64,000 bases of DNA from Aquila chrysaetos chrysaetos (GCF_900496995.4 NC_044010.1:558001-622000); one strand, 5' to 3'; shown: positions 25,251 through 37,799, counted from the first letter of the stretch. Program-made: numbers and translations. Notes: generated from the letters alone by a model not told the origin.

Positions 25251-28200
25251 GTGGCTTGTCCTTACCCAGAATCTTTAATCTTCAGCCTACCCTGTTCTGT
25301 CCATGTTTTTGACAGAAAAGGAATTTCAAATGGAATCAAGACATACACTGAGTCAATATATGGGTTTTTTTCACAGTATAGTACTAATCACCAGCCATCA
25401 CGATGTTTCAAAAAGTTTCCCGCTTCTCACAGTCTCATGTGTAGTACGCCCATTCTTACATAGTAAGGCCCTGAAACACAAGGTGCAGTTAATGCAAGAG
25501 CATGTCTTCTGCATTTTGGGGGTTCTTAGATTTTCTCTGCTCTCACAGAAGGCTGCTCTTCCTTTTTATCTCCCCAAAGTTGGTTTTAATCTGCAGTAGG
25601 TAAGAGAACATTTATCATACTTTCACATTTACTACTTCTTCCTCCGTTTACTGTTGGCTGGGAGAAGGAGTTGAAAATTGTAGATGGGAAGAGTTCTGGT
25701 CTCACGGTCCCTCAAATCACATGAATAATTGCTATGTTTAGGCGAGTGGAATTCTTCAGGCAGCAACTATGTAACTTGAAATTCCATTCCTTGCTTGGAG
25801 GTGCAGGGATTTGGAGAACAACAATTTTCGAGTCGAAAGCTAACACAAATGGAGACTCTAGGACTCTGGTATAATCTGGTAAGGATGCAGCATACTGCGG
25901 GCTTCTCATCAGTGTAGGCTGAAAGACAAAATGAATTCTGAGTCTAATGAGAGAGTCATTCCAGTCTCAAAACCAAGCCAGAAGCCTGAGAATATGGAAC
26001 ATGGAAGAGTCAAAAAGAGTCTACAATTTAGCGTCCCTCTAATCTTGACAGCAAGCTAAGGTAATTAAGTTAAATTTAGGCTTTTGGCACTGAATGGCTG
26101 ATACCTGTCTGCAGCGATACCAGGTCTGAGGAGTTAGAGGCAATGAACAGCATCAATCAGACCAGACCTTCATCCATATTCTTCAAAGCATTCCTTTCGG
26201 TACTGAACCATACCCTCTACCCTTCTGTGTCCCATTCCTCAAGAAGACTCGTTTGCAGTGTGTAGTCTAGCCCCTGTGGAATGCCTCCTTTTGAAACTTA
26301 GGAGGGAATGGATACAGACAGTATCCCATATGTACGTTCAAATTTGGACCTCTATGCCAATTTCCACTTTCTTGGATCAGGAAAAAAATTGAGCCATTTT
26401 ACTGCATTGGAGAAATGCAGACTGTCCGGTATGTCCCAAAGCAAGTGGACAACTGGAACTGACTAAGAAGACTCCTTCCCTTTCAGGGTGTTACATTGGT
26501 GGTTGCTGTGGTTATGTCATCTTGCACTGCTCGCCTATACATTGTTTGGATATAATAAGTGGCTCTTGCACTGTTTCAAATTTACCACACCCTTGCACAA
26601 ATCCACAGTATTTTCTGTTTTACTTCAAAAACATGTTTTCAATACAAATGTATCCTTTCTTTTTTATCAAATCTCATTTTTTTAAAATAGGGGCTTGATG
26701 ACCGCCTTGGGAGGACACAGTTTTGGAGACCATGGCTGTAAAGGCCAAATAAGCAGGAAGCAAAAGGATTATTGCTGGTAGGACCCAGCAATTCTTTTCA
26801 CGACATTGAGCACTGTGTACCAAAGTGTTGGGAAGAAAGCTGTTGGTGGGAGGGCCAGGAAAAGCAACACTGATCTGGAGAAACAGCTTTGTAAATATCC
26901 CATTTATTTCTCTTGGCAGCAGTGAGTCTAACACTGTCTCTGAAACCATCAGTCACTCTGCAGAAGACGGTTTGATAGGGCTTTCCTCATAACTTGACCC
27001 ACCCTGTTTTCATTAGCAGCCTGATGAGATTCTGCTGGCTTAGTTTCCAGGCACCCTTCACTACCTGCTGTGCCCAACTTTTAGCCAGCACTGTCACAGA
27101 CATCACCTGGGACTCAAGAATCCCAGGGAAGAAGTATATTTCCATATGAAGCCTGAACACAGATGACCTTCATGTAGATTTCAACTGACCAAATGCATAC
27201 CTAAAGTTGTTTACATGAAAACTGAAGTGTTTTGGATAAGGTTAAAAGTTCCAAGTAACTTTTTTCACAAGCCATGAAAGCAAAGCATCAGGAGGTCTGC
27301 CAAGTACCCAGGAGACACGGTCATCATGTTGACCTTCATCAAGGCAACTGGAGAATGCCTTGGTTGAAGGAAATGCATCTCCAGAGATGTGCATCCACAG
27401 CTGAGTTCTTTAATGGTATGTCTCGAGCCCTTGTGCAAGCATCTACTACTGACAGGCAGGGATGGCCCACAGTTAAGAGGGGAAAAGCCCTTTGCATTGG
27501 TGTAAAGTGGTGGTAGTCAACAGATCCAGAAATTAGGCTATGCCTCTGTCATCCCAGCATACCTGTGGAGAACCCAATGCGCAAATTGTCAATGACTTGG
27601 TAATACGAGATGGAACACTTTTTGAGGACCTCTCCTGCATTTTGAACAGTAGCTGTGGCTACTGATCTCTCAGTATCACTTAGACTAGCTACAATGGTGC
27701 TGACAATGGTGGCCTGTAAGTGCTACTACCCTACCCTCCACAGTCAGTGGCTTTCATACAGTGCTTGATCACTTTGCTAGATACAGAATGAACTTAGCAC
27801 AAATCTTCAGTAAGGCCTGTCACACCCTTATATTTTCAACCTACTGAAAATCATACTCTGCTTGAACACGAGCTCTCTCCAGCAAGTTGTCACTTGCCAC
27901 AGACTCCAAGCTGCCACTGAAAGGACAGTGCCTCCACTGCAAGGCCCTGCTAATTATCGTGACAACCCCATGAAACAGTCAAAGATTTTTGTCTGGTCTG
28001 TAGTCATCCTCTGATTCATACTGGCTGTAAATTCACTAGCAAACATACTAGTAGCCACATGTACTAAACCTGGCAACTGCAGAAAACTTCATATAGCTCC
28101 GCACCTCTTGCTTTTGGAAAGCAAGGGCTTGAGGGGCTGCACCCCTTAAAGCTGTAGTCAAATTGTGTTTCACCATGCAGTTTATAGATAACATTTCCCT

Positions 28201-29160
28201 AATATTGTTTTGCAAGCAGACTGTTGGACCATGTGCCTATATTGTCTGTTTGGTTGGTTTGTTGCTCTGCTCCACGGCCTTCGTTCCTTGATCATCTACA
28301 CTGTGTACACACTAGGTTTTGCCAGGACTCCAGGCTGCAGTTAACCAATTATTTGGTTTTGTGAGGTGCAAAAGAGAGGGTAGTTTGCTTCAAGATCCAC
28401 ACCCTATAGATAATGCAGGTGTGGACTACACCAGGCTTCATTCTTCCTGACCAGAACAATCTTCTTACATATTCCTAATGGACTCACAAGTCCAACATGC
28501 CCTGGCATATGCATGGCACATCTTTGTAGGCACACTACGAAATAGAGAATTAGCAATCTCCAAAGCCCATCCCTGCTTTTCTGGCTATCTCACTTCTTAT
28601 GCAAGAAAATAATAGCACTGGGATAGAAAGGGGCCACATGGGGACTGGAGTGACCGGGATCCTATCTCAGGTTAATGTTACTGAGACTGTAGCTCAGCAT
28701 CTCTGTCCCTCCAGTACTGAGCAGCTGCACCGCATGCTTCTCTGGGAAGCCACCACAGAACTTCTCCTGTTATATGACATAGGAGGAGGCTCGGTATGAG
28801 ACCAAGGGAGTTGAGAACCTGCTTTTGCCTCAGGAGTCAGGAGGATGTGCCTTGGGAGGATGTGGGGGAAGAACCCTTTTCCAAGGACACGACACCCTCC
28901 CCCCAACACACATACACACACACTGAAATTATTCCTGGAACTTTTTGTCAAAATCCGCCAGGATGCAACAAGGTGTGCACCCAGCTCTGTTGAGTACATA
29001 CATCTATTTGATTACACTTGTTTGCAGGAAGGAGCATGGCTTGTTTGTGCCATGCTTACAAGACTACATAACGAAGTGAAAAAAGGAGACTTCTACCATG
29101 AGAGCATGGCACTCGGGGGTGGAAAGAGGCTTGCACCACACACAGGAACTCTTTAATTAG
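25251..29160. other. No recognised gene
   Basis: Open frames are short and unconvincing. A short CA-rich tract lies near 28906-28923. No RNA gene or repeat family is recognised. Confidence 0.4.
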
Positions 29161-29606
29161 CAGGCTGACAGATCCGTTGCTGTGACAGTCAGCTCTGACA
29201 AGCAATATTTGCCGCAGAACCGCCAAGTACGTCACCGCTTGTCTTGTTGGTGGCAAGGGGTGGGGTTGAGGAAATGGCAGGGGTACCTCGGAACGCAGAA
29301 GTGGCTGCTGTCCAAGCAGAATGGGCTCTGGCCGCCATCCATACTCGGCCACACACACGGGCATGCCCCAGTCACCCATCCCTGCTTCAGCTGCACCCCA
29401 CTGCCTTCTCCAGGCCTTGGCTGGCTGCTCGCGGTTTTCCAGAGTTGCAGAACAACTTATACTCCACCCGGGGGAAGAGATACCCGCCAGGCCTGCCTGC
29501 TTGCTTCCCTCGTCCCTCAGGCACAGAGCCCGGCAGCACCGAGCGGGAGGTGTGGGAGAGCGGTGCGAGGGGGAGGAATCGTGCCGGTGAGCGAGCCCCA
29601 GGAGCC

Positions 29607-29864
29607 ATGGAGGTGCAGGGCTGCCGCCCCGCCGAGAAGCGGACGGAGGCAGCAGCTCAGCTGGAAATCTTGGTGGCAGGAGACAAGGAAAACAGCAGCA
29701 GTAACTCATCTGGGAGCTGCGTCTCCTGCCCAGGAGCCCCTGCCGTGGCTCTGCCTAGGAAAGACCTGCTGGAAATGGAGCTTCTCCCCTGGACAGACAC
29801 CACCCCAGAGCCCTGCTCCCCTGGCTGCCTGGCCACGCTGATGGCATGTCACGAGCTGGCATGA
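29607..29864 (+). CDS. Hypothetical 85-residue open frame in a GC-rich patch
   Basis: The ATG at 29607 sits in a strong Kozak context (GCCATGG). The frame runs 85 codons, starting MEVQGCRPAEKRTEAAAQ and ending CHELA, with a low-complexity serine/asparagine stretch near residue 30 and an acidic, proline-containing C-terminal third. It lies in the most GC-rich, gene-like patch between FAM131B exon 1 and the 33.4 kb island, which may be a small CpG island. The same frame is open back to 29244. I do not recognise any family. It could be an exon of an unrecognised or lineage-specific gene, a lncRNA exon, or chance. Opposite-strand and other-frame openness in the same patch weakens the coding case. 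Confidence 0.2.
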   Translation: MEVQGCRPAEKRTEAAAQLEILVAGDKENSSSNSSGSCVSCPGAPAVALPRKDLLEMELLPWTDTTPEPCSPGCLATLMACHELA

Positions 29865-29879
29865 CCCAGGTCATACCAC

Positions 29880-32800
29880 AGGGATGCTTAGCTCCCTCTT
29901 ATTCGTATATGGCTGATCTGTCTCACTAAAAAGTGTTTCCTGGCACAGCAAGGGTTTTTTGTTCACAGCTTATGGCCTATTCTAGTGTTCTAGTCAGGGT
30001 AATCTAATTGTATGCGTATGGCTAGAATGGCCTTTTGAAGTACGTACATACATTGTGTGTACCATGCAATACTCTTGCAGTGGGATTTGAAGACCTGCAG
30101 TGACACTTTCCAGAGATCACGGAGGCTCTCTGTAGCTGCTAAACAGCTCCCCTGCTTGGGTAGGGACACTTCCCAAGTGTGCTTTGCACAGCAGACTTGG
30201 TTTTGAAGGGAAGCAGCAGAGAGACACTAGTTGTCTGTCCTGGGTAGCTGGTTGTTCAGGGCCTTCTCCAGGAGAATTCATGACCTTTGCAAACAGCATT
30301 CCTGACTGCATGCCAGTTTCACAGATGCAGGAGGATGACTCGGCTCACGAGGACTGGAGGCTCTGCCATCCCCAGTGCAGCTCTCCGCGTTTGGCACCCA
30401 GCTGTCGACACGCATCCCACAACGGGGCCGAGGCACTCCAACTTGAAACTGCCGCACGGTCAGGAGAAAGACAGCTCTGTATACATCACGGCCTCCACAA
30501 AGAGTGGGAGCAGTAGCTGTGGCAGGTGTCAATCTATGTGAGATGTCACCTTTACCATGGAGAACACCCTGCATGAGGGAGGGAGTAAGGAGCACACCAG
30601 ATCCTAGGAGAGCTCTTGTCAGGGTGCATTACATCCGTTGGTCCGTACAGATGCAGACAATTTGCTGCAAGTGGCCCTGCCCTAGACAGTGTGGGCCTAA
30701 CCTCATCTGTACCTCTTGGCCTTGGGGACCAAAGTGGACCCACTATATATTCCCAAGTCTTCCAGTAGGCCCAGACATAGCATTTAATACAGCACAGGGA
30801 AAGCTTATGAGTAGCAGCTTAGCATTAATCAATAAAATGTGGTTAGACTAAACCTAAGTTATACGGCTAAGGAAGAATCAGAGACACAACACAGATATGA
30901 GTCAGAACTTTGCATTGGCTAGGAAAAACATGGACTCCTATGTGGCATCACTAATTATTAACTAACTCATGCTGAGATAAAATGGCACCAATTGATCTGT
31001 TGATATCAATGGAAATTAGACAGATGCAGACATTTTACATTATTAACACAACTAAAGCATCCTGTCCAGCATCCAGATTGCTTTCCTCTGACCTCAAACC
31101 TATTGTTAACACAAAGATTCCCATCTGCAGCTGCCTGAACCCTCTTGAATCTAGGTAAGATTTTTCTGCCCGACAAGTTTAATTCCCTGTTAGTGTTCTT
31201 GCAAGTAATCCTTCCTTTTGCATTCAAGGACTTATTTTTTTCTTCTCTTACATCTATTTTTATTTTCATTTTATAGGCACCTAACCACTGCTGGCAAACC
31301 CCTCGTCTCAGTGCAGTGCATGAATTTGCCACATCACTTCTGCATGGCATTATTCTTTATTTATTCATTGCATTACACCGCTGAACTACCAGTGAAGATT
31401 CTTTATGTCTGTCTCCATGAAAACTTAGTCTCTCTGAGGTGGGTTCCTTCAACTTGTAAGAATTTCTAAGCTTTGATTTGACGGCCAGTACTGGGACTTG
31501 CTTCCTGTCACTCATGTCAAAGAAGTGCCCAGCTAGAACTGCATGTTTTAAATCCCTCCAACATCTGCTTTGTAGTGGGCTGTCATCTCACCCATGGCGC
31601 AGAGTAGCATTCACACCAGAATGTACTCCAAAACACCGCAGCATGGCACAGCCAAAGTGATTTATGCAGAGGACTGCTGCTAATTCCAGAAGTGACAAGG
31701 TCTGGCACAACAAGCTGAGTATACCTGCTGATCCACCTCTGTACCCAGATAGCTAAATGCCTATTCAGGACTAATATCTTACTTCAGCTGATGAGACTGA
31801 CTACAGCTGTGTGCATCTCAGGGCACTAATTTCAGTTTGCAGCAGAAAAGCATCTACTCTTCCAAGCAAAGAATTGCATGAAGGAAGCTTGCTAGCATAA
31901 GGAGATTGTTACTTTCTTTCCAGAGGAATCAAAACTAACATAGGGAAGTTGGTTCATCTTCATTTCCAATTACAAAAGCACAAACTTTAAATCCACTGTA
32001 TGACAAGCATGAAATCAGATTAAAGTTTCCCCCCGTGTATTCTGATGTATTCTGATTTGAGAATTCTAGCTTTCACATGTCCTACCTGCTAAACACTTCT
32101 CTGTTTCATATTTGTTTCCTCATAGTGAGGAGTTAATACAAAATGTCTAAGAGGGTCTGCCCTTTTCTTTTTCTTATTCTCACTTTGGTTGATCTGCCTT
32201 CATGAGCTTTTAACATCACCACATTGATGAGATAATCAAACATGCAAGCATCTGGATTTATGGGGATGTGACCAGAAAGTATGAGAATGCAGGGGTTTTT
32301 TCATATTCTCTGAGCACTTTTTTAATCTCAGTCTGAGATGTTCTTTGTTTTCTCTGGAGTCAGAGCTAGCCCAGGTAACAGTGGCAGAGTACTCCGAGGT
32401 CAGGCTGATGCTGTAAGGTGCGCTGTCACGTTCCAGAATTCGGTTAGCGATTCCACAGTGAAATCTTTTTAGCTCTGCACTGACATCTTTACCTGAAGAA
32501 GAGGGAATAAGATTGTCTGCACTGGCAAAGTGACAGTGTCAGAAGACCCAGCACAGAGTTATCTTCCTTGTCCTGTATAATTACTTTGTGCATTAATCAG
32601 CGGAGGTAACGGAGCTGATGCCATGCCTACAAAAGCAGCAGTAACTTCAGGATTATTTAGCACCCGTACAAGAGCTATATATCCCTAAGCAATTCACAGC
32701 TATAGATCAATAGTTCAATGGTTGCAGCTATGTAAGGAGCGAGATGCTCAGTGCTATGCATTGCTATGGGTGACATTTTCATATGGTACGCAAAACCAAA

Positions 32801-33420
32801 AAACCTCACAGAGGGCCCAATTTTGCCAACTGTATCAGCTGGTTAAATAAAAGATATTATCTCTTTGTACAAACCTTGCTTGTAAAATTAAAGATTTATT
32901 TACACTGGACTTCTTAAGCCTTGATGAACCTCTTTGCAGAGCTCTCTAATATGAACGTTTTGCAGTAGTGCACACTGGGACTTTAACTGGTGTGGTTTGT
33001 GGCTTATTCACCCACCTACGAGTAAATTACCAGTAGTGAAAGTTACCTATGTTGATAGGTAAGTCTTAGGAGCAGACAAGCCCCGTATCTCCTGAGCATT
33101 ACCAAATACAGTAACTCTCCAAGGAGTTTGCAACAGTAGAGGGTATGAACCCCAATATTAAGGCCAAATTCCAAAGTACAACGATTGCGCAAAGCACAGG
33201 AATTCTGTCTTTATTGGTATCCCTCCTCCCCGAGGGGCTCAGAAGCAAGGAGAAGAAGAAAAGACAGGGGTTGAAAATGACACGCTTTGTTGTGCTGGGT
33301 CAGGCCGTCCCCGGTCTAGAGCAGGGCTGAACGCCCAGCCAGCACGGGAATAAAAACAAACCCGATGCGCAGCACAGGCAACCCAACAAAGCGATTCAAG
33401 TGGCTGGTGCTTGATATAAA
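29880..33420. other. No recognised gene
   Basis: Non-coding as far as I can see. Short frames only, and no repeat family recognised. Confidence 0.4.
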
Positions 33421-33429
33421 ACGGTTTAG

Positions 33430-33826
33430 TGTTGGCCTTGCAGCCCGTACAAGGAGGACAAGTCGCTTTTCTGTGCGGCGGAGTCATCTGATGTTTGCTT
33501 TAATTTCTGGAGGGCTGGGGGAGCGCCAGTCAGATGCTGCGGCAGCTGCTTCGTGCGAGGAAGAGGCCAGCACTCGCCCTGACTCACCATTTCTTTCCCA
33601 AAATCCAGCTCAGCGACTGGAAGCGGAGTCGGGGGCCGGGGGCAGCTCTGGAGTCGGGGAAGGCGGGCGGAGCAGGCCTCTCTGAGGGGGGAAAAGGCGG
33701 CGGGCCCGGCCCGGGGTGGGCCCGGCCTGAGGGGCCGCGGTGAGGCGGCGGGAAAACCCCAACAAACGTTTCTTCTTCGTGACGGCAGGCAGAGAAATAA
33801 CCCCCCCCCTTCCCCGGAGGGGCTCG

Positions 33827-33857
<31 letters not shown>

Positions 33858-34560
33858 AGACGGTGCCTGCCCGGGGCTCCCGCCGCTGCGCCAGCAAGCC
33901 CCGTCCCTCCGCCGCTACCCGCCTTCCCCCCCTCCGCCCCCGGCCCTTACCTCATTGCCACATTCCCCAGCGAGTGAGCTCAGCTGTTCGCGCAGCCTCT
34001 CTCCTTTTATGGTCAAACAACTTTGCCTGGGCGAGGCTTTTTCTTTTTTTTCGCGAGTTGGTAGGAAGCCTTTGGGCTCAGCAGCTCCCCCCACCTTTTC
34101 ATTTCTGCTGCCTTTTCCCCCGGCCAGGCTAGGCGGGCCGAGGCAGCCGGCCGTGCGGGGGCTGAGGAGCCCAGCCCCGCCATCTCCAGCCCCGGGGGGC
34201 GGCATTTCCCCCTCAGCCTCGTCCCCTGAGGTGAGTCTCTTCCCTTGGCTCAGCGAAAAAGCTTTTGTCTGTGGCCCTGGGGCTGGTATTGAGCGAGCGG
34301 GGGGTCTCCGGCCGCCCCCGCCGGGAGGGTCGGTCGCCTCTTGCAGAGTCTCTCGGTTTGGGGTTGATTCACGGTGGGGGCTCGTGGGGTTTGGGGTGGT
34401 TTTTTTGCCGTTCCGCAGAAGGGAGGTTCGCGTTTGTATGTGTGTGGATGTGGTGGGTTTTCTTCCCTGCCGGTAGAAATGGAGGGGAGCTGAACGCTCC
34501 TGTGTGGCTGGGGCAGCGGGGACGAGGGAGGGGGTGCTGCCGGGTTTTACTCGGGACAAG
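33430..34560. promoter_or_regulatory. CpG island with divergent splice donors
   Basis: The GC-rich, CpG-rich block contains a perfect donor on each strand. Minus strand: GGCAATGAG|GTAAGGGCC, last exon base 33951. Plus strand: GTCCCCTGAG|GTGAGTCTC, last exon base 34230. The two donors face away from each other across about 280 bp, as expected of a bidirectional promoter with two non-coding first exons. The plus one could feed ZYX, whose coding start is 3.6 kb downstream. The minus one could feed FAM131B as an alternative first exon. A (CA)13 microsatellite lies at 33833-33858. Transcription start sites cannot be placed from sequence alone. Confidence 0.55.
33833..33858. repeat. (CA)13 microsatellite
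   Basis: Uninterrupted CA dinucleotides inside the CpG island; likely length-polymorphic. Confidence 0.95.
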
Positions 34561-34784
34561 CTCTCTTTTGTGTGCGTACGGATGAGCGAGGCACCTACGG
34601 AGCCTTTTTCCAGATGTGCTTGAGAGGGAGGAATCTGGGGCTCTTTGTGCGTGAAACTTGTTTAATTTGTGAGTTTCTGCCTTTCTGGGAGTGCCCTGAG
34701 AAAGCGAAGACGCAAGTGCTTGCAAAGTCGTAGAACTTCCTAACGCTTTAAATATGTTTGCATAGCTTTTTGGAGTTTTTCCTC

Positions 34785-34832
34785 TTTTTTTTTTTTTTTT
34801 TTTTTTTTATCCCCCCCCCCCCCCCCCCCCCC
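34785..34832. repeat. T24-AT-C22 homopyrimidine tract
   Basis: A run of 24 T (34785-34808), then AT, then 22 C (34811-34832). The two long homopolymers are separated by two bases and lie just downstream of the 34 kb CpG island. Confidence 0.95.
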
Positions 34833-36480
34833 GCACAGCGAGGAGGCAAGCCCAGCATATGTGGGAGAAGTTTATAGCTCTGAATGCCACCCTCCCCCAG
34901 CCCGCTTGTTTTGAGGCTCTACATTGCAGCTTGCATGGCTGGTAGGACTTTGCTCTCTTTGAAGCTTTGTAACTTTGGGCCAGGCTGGGAGAACTTTCTG
35001 GAATTATTCTGTATGAGAGGATGAAAATAATCTTAACTCCTAAATCTGTTCACAGTCTGTATTTTCTGCTGTAGTTCTCCCTCTGACCCTCCTCAGCTGG
35101 GAGGAAGTTGGCAAACAGGGGAAGAGCAGATGCGGTGTGTCAGACCACAGTGCTGGGCCAGCTTTTACGGGGGCTCCCTGTGTGGCTGGAGCCAAACTGC
35201 TTTCTACCAACAGAGATGAAAAATAACACTCAGCTCTCTGCTTCCTCAGGTTCCTCCTGCTTTCGCTACCTCGGGAAAGGAGCTGAACTTTTAAAAGTGG
35301 TGTCTTGGGGTCAAAGAACTGAAAGCTGTCTGGGTGCGTAAGAGGTGGCAGACCCACCATGGGACCTTCTGGGAGGTGAACCTGCTGCTGAGGGAGGTGT
35401 CTCTTGGTTCTGTCCTCCTACTTCTCCTTGCTCTCTGTTGGAGAGAAAGTGTATGAGGCAACTAAGTATCCTGGCTGTGTCCTTTGGGGACATCTTTCTT
35501 CATAGCTCCACTTGAGTCATCCTAAATGCTGTTACAGCAGGCAGAAAAAATCTCTCCCCTCAGGGAAAATGTGAGGACGAGAAGGATTTGAGATTAGGTC
35601 TACTGGTGTGACACTCCCTCTCCAATAGCTTTTACAAACAGTTAGTGCCACAGGACTCGCATCAGCTGTGTGTTTCTGGTAAGGCTTAGATGGTGTTGGC
35701 AATGCTGCAGGGCTGGGGGGGGTGACTTGCTCCAAGGCCAGCCTTTCTAAGCCTGTTTGGTCAGTGTGGGGTGGACCGATAAACAGAAGTGAGGACGAGC
35801 AGGGGCAGCTGCTGGATGGAGACAGCCCTGAGCAGAAAGGGCCTTAAGTGCGACATAGCGTACCGGGAAATAGGCTGCTTTGGGTTAAGGGAGATAGCAG
35901 CTGCTGGTAGCAAAGCCAGGACTTTTTTGTGAAGCAGCCAATGTCCCAAGACTGTCTCTGTGTTGACTAACCCCAGTATGGATCGTGATCAGAAGTGACG
36001 TTGTCACTGTGGCGTTCTGCTCATAATGCTGTTGCTTCTGGTGGAACCACTACCAAGTGGTTCATTACACTATGGTGAAACAGTGGAGCACGAGGTAGAA
36101 GTCTCCAAAGAAAGGCTGGAGGTCTTTTTAATAGCTTCTGTAGCTTGGTGGGAAGCTGCAGACTGGAGGGTGTTGGTCCGTCCCTTCTGACTTGCAAGTC
36201 TGTTGACCCCTAACAAGTCTTGAGGGATGGAGGACAGACCTTGCTAATTACTCTTCTGCCTTGGCCCTTTCCCATGCTGGATCATGTGGGAAGTGCTCAG
36301 CGCAGCTTTTTGGCTGCTGCTTCTTACTGTCGCAGCCTCTTCTTCCTTTTGAAAAGCCTGGAAGAGTTTGTCGAAGTGCATGCAACTCATCGGCCCTGCA
36401 CAAGGGAAACAAAAAGTGGAGCAGCACGGACTTAAGGTTTGTCTGTGTTGTCACACGCTTGTGACCTGGGGAAGCTGTTA
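34833..36480. other. No recognised gene; between the two CpG islands
   Basis: Short frames on both strands with no family resemblance. If the 34230 donor belongs to ZYX, this is 5' UTR intron. Confidence 0.4.
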
Positions 36481-36489
36481 GAGGTTACT

Positions 36490-37400
36490 GTATCTTGCCG
36501 CGCTGCACCGAATCGTGGGAGCGCCTAGAAGGGGGCATGCGGGTCTTATCAGCAGCCACGGGTGAATTAGCGGGTGGGCGGATGTTTGTGGCACCAGGGC
36601 TGTCTGTCCCAGCAGCTGTTATTGTCCGTGAGAGAGAGGCCGGCAGCGTGGAGGGCCACCCATTGGAACATGCCAACGCGAACCGCTGGCACAGAGCCCC
36701 GGTGCTGGCGGAAGCACTATTGTGCTGGGGTGTTAGGAGGACTGTAGGCACGCCGGGCTTTCCAACAAAGCGTCTGGCTTCGTGGAGGTTTCTAGCACGG
36801 ATGAGGTTTGTGGCCTGGATTGCAGGACCGAGGGAAATGCGGCTCTCCTCCCGAGGCAAGAGCCGCCTCGGCGGGGCTGTGGGCGAGCCCGGTGCTGGAA
36901 GGGAGCGAGCGGAGCGGAGCGGGTCGGGCCTGCCCTCCGGCCGCAGCGGTGCTGGCTGCCGCCCCGGCACCCCACGGGGACGGGGGGCAGCGTGTGGGGG
37001 GGTCCCGGTCGGTGTCCGGGGAGCCGGCCCTTCCCGGCGGGGGCGGAGCGGAGCGGGCGGCGGCGCAGCCGGGAGCCGCGCTCGGCCTCGCCGCCGGGGG
37101 GGGGGGGGGGGGGGGGGGGGGGGCGGCAGGACGGGGAGAAAGCGGGGGCCAGAGCCGGGGAGGAGGGGGCTCTGCCGGGGATGTGACACCAGTCAGCTCC
37201 TCAGCCGCCCTGTTGTTCTTCTGCCGCGGCTGCCTGCGCTCCGCCAGCACGCCGAGGCCTGGAGGTAAAGGATGGAGGATGCGGGGGTGTGCCAGGGTTG
37301 GGGGGGGCGGTGAAGGGGGGCATTACCGGGGCTGTCACAGGCGGAGGTCAGGAGGAACCGGCTGGCCTTATCGGGTGAGTGGGGGAGAGGAAACGCTAAT
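36490..37400 (+). promoter_or_regulatory. ZYX: CpG island promoter of ZYX with candidate non-coding first exon
   Basis: A dense CpG block peaks at about 36.83-37.3 kb and includes a run of 28 G (37096-37123) and further G-runs on the plus strand. A plus-strand stretch rich in CGGCTGCC-type sequence ends in GAGGCCTGGAG|GTAAAG (last exon base 37264), a plausible donor for a 5' UTR exon that would join the coding exon acceptor at 37787-37788. The exact start site is unknown. A second possible donor is GGTGAGTGG near 37371. Confidence 0.6.
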
Positions 37401-37799
37401 TCCAGTTTTGGGAGAGGGGGTGCGGGGCACCCTCCTTAGGGCGTGCGGGGCGGGCGACGCTGGCTCTGGTGCCCGCCGCTGTCCTCTCCAGCGGGCCTGC
37501 ACGCAGGGTTCTCCTCCAGCGAAGAGATTGTTTTCTCTGTGGCAAGAACCCCTCTGCAGTTAACGCCATACCGAGCTAAAACGGGGAAGCGTGCTGGCTC
37601 ATTCGAGCTGTCTGCAGTTTCTGTTCCTCTGCTGATCCTGGAAGTGCTCTGTGCTCTGCTCGTGCACCTCAGCCTCTGGCTGGACTTAAACTCCCGTATC
37701 CCTCTGTTTTATGTGTTTCCCTCTGTTAATTTCCCCTCTGGCCCAAGACTGACTTCATATAGGTTTCCTCCCTCTTCTCTCCTGCCAGGTGCTGAGAAG

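Noticed and set aside
29056-29709. A 217-codon minus-strand frame at 29 kb.
   Set aside because: No family resemblance, and it overlaps equally open plus-strand frames in a GC-rich patch. Kept only as context for the weaker plus-strand candidate.
33940-33965. Minus-strand GGCAATGAG|GTAAGG would encode Gly-Asn-Glu, like the residues after MGCIGSRTV in FAM131B.
   Set aside because: It lies upstream of the MGCIGSRTV exon on the minus strand, so it cannot be the next exon, and the following bases do not continue the FAM131B sequence. Treated as coincidence; only the splice donor itself is kept.
36485-37563. Frames of 150-257 codons on both strands upstream of ZYX.
   Set aside because: GC-rich promoter sequence and a G-run give poly-Gly/Pro translations; no protein family is visible.
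37443-37799. In-frame open extension upstream of the zyxin ATG.
   Set aside because: The acceptor at 37787-37788 and match to known zyxin N-termini place the start at 37800; the extension resembles no zyxin sequence.
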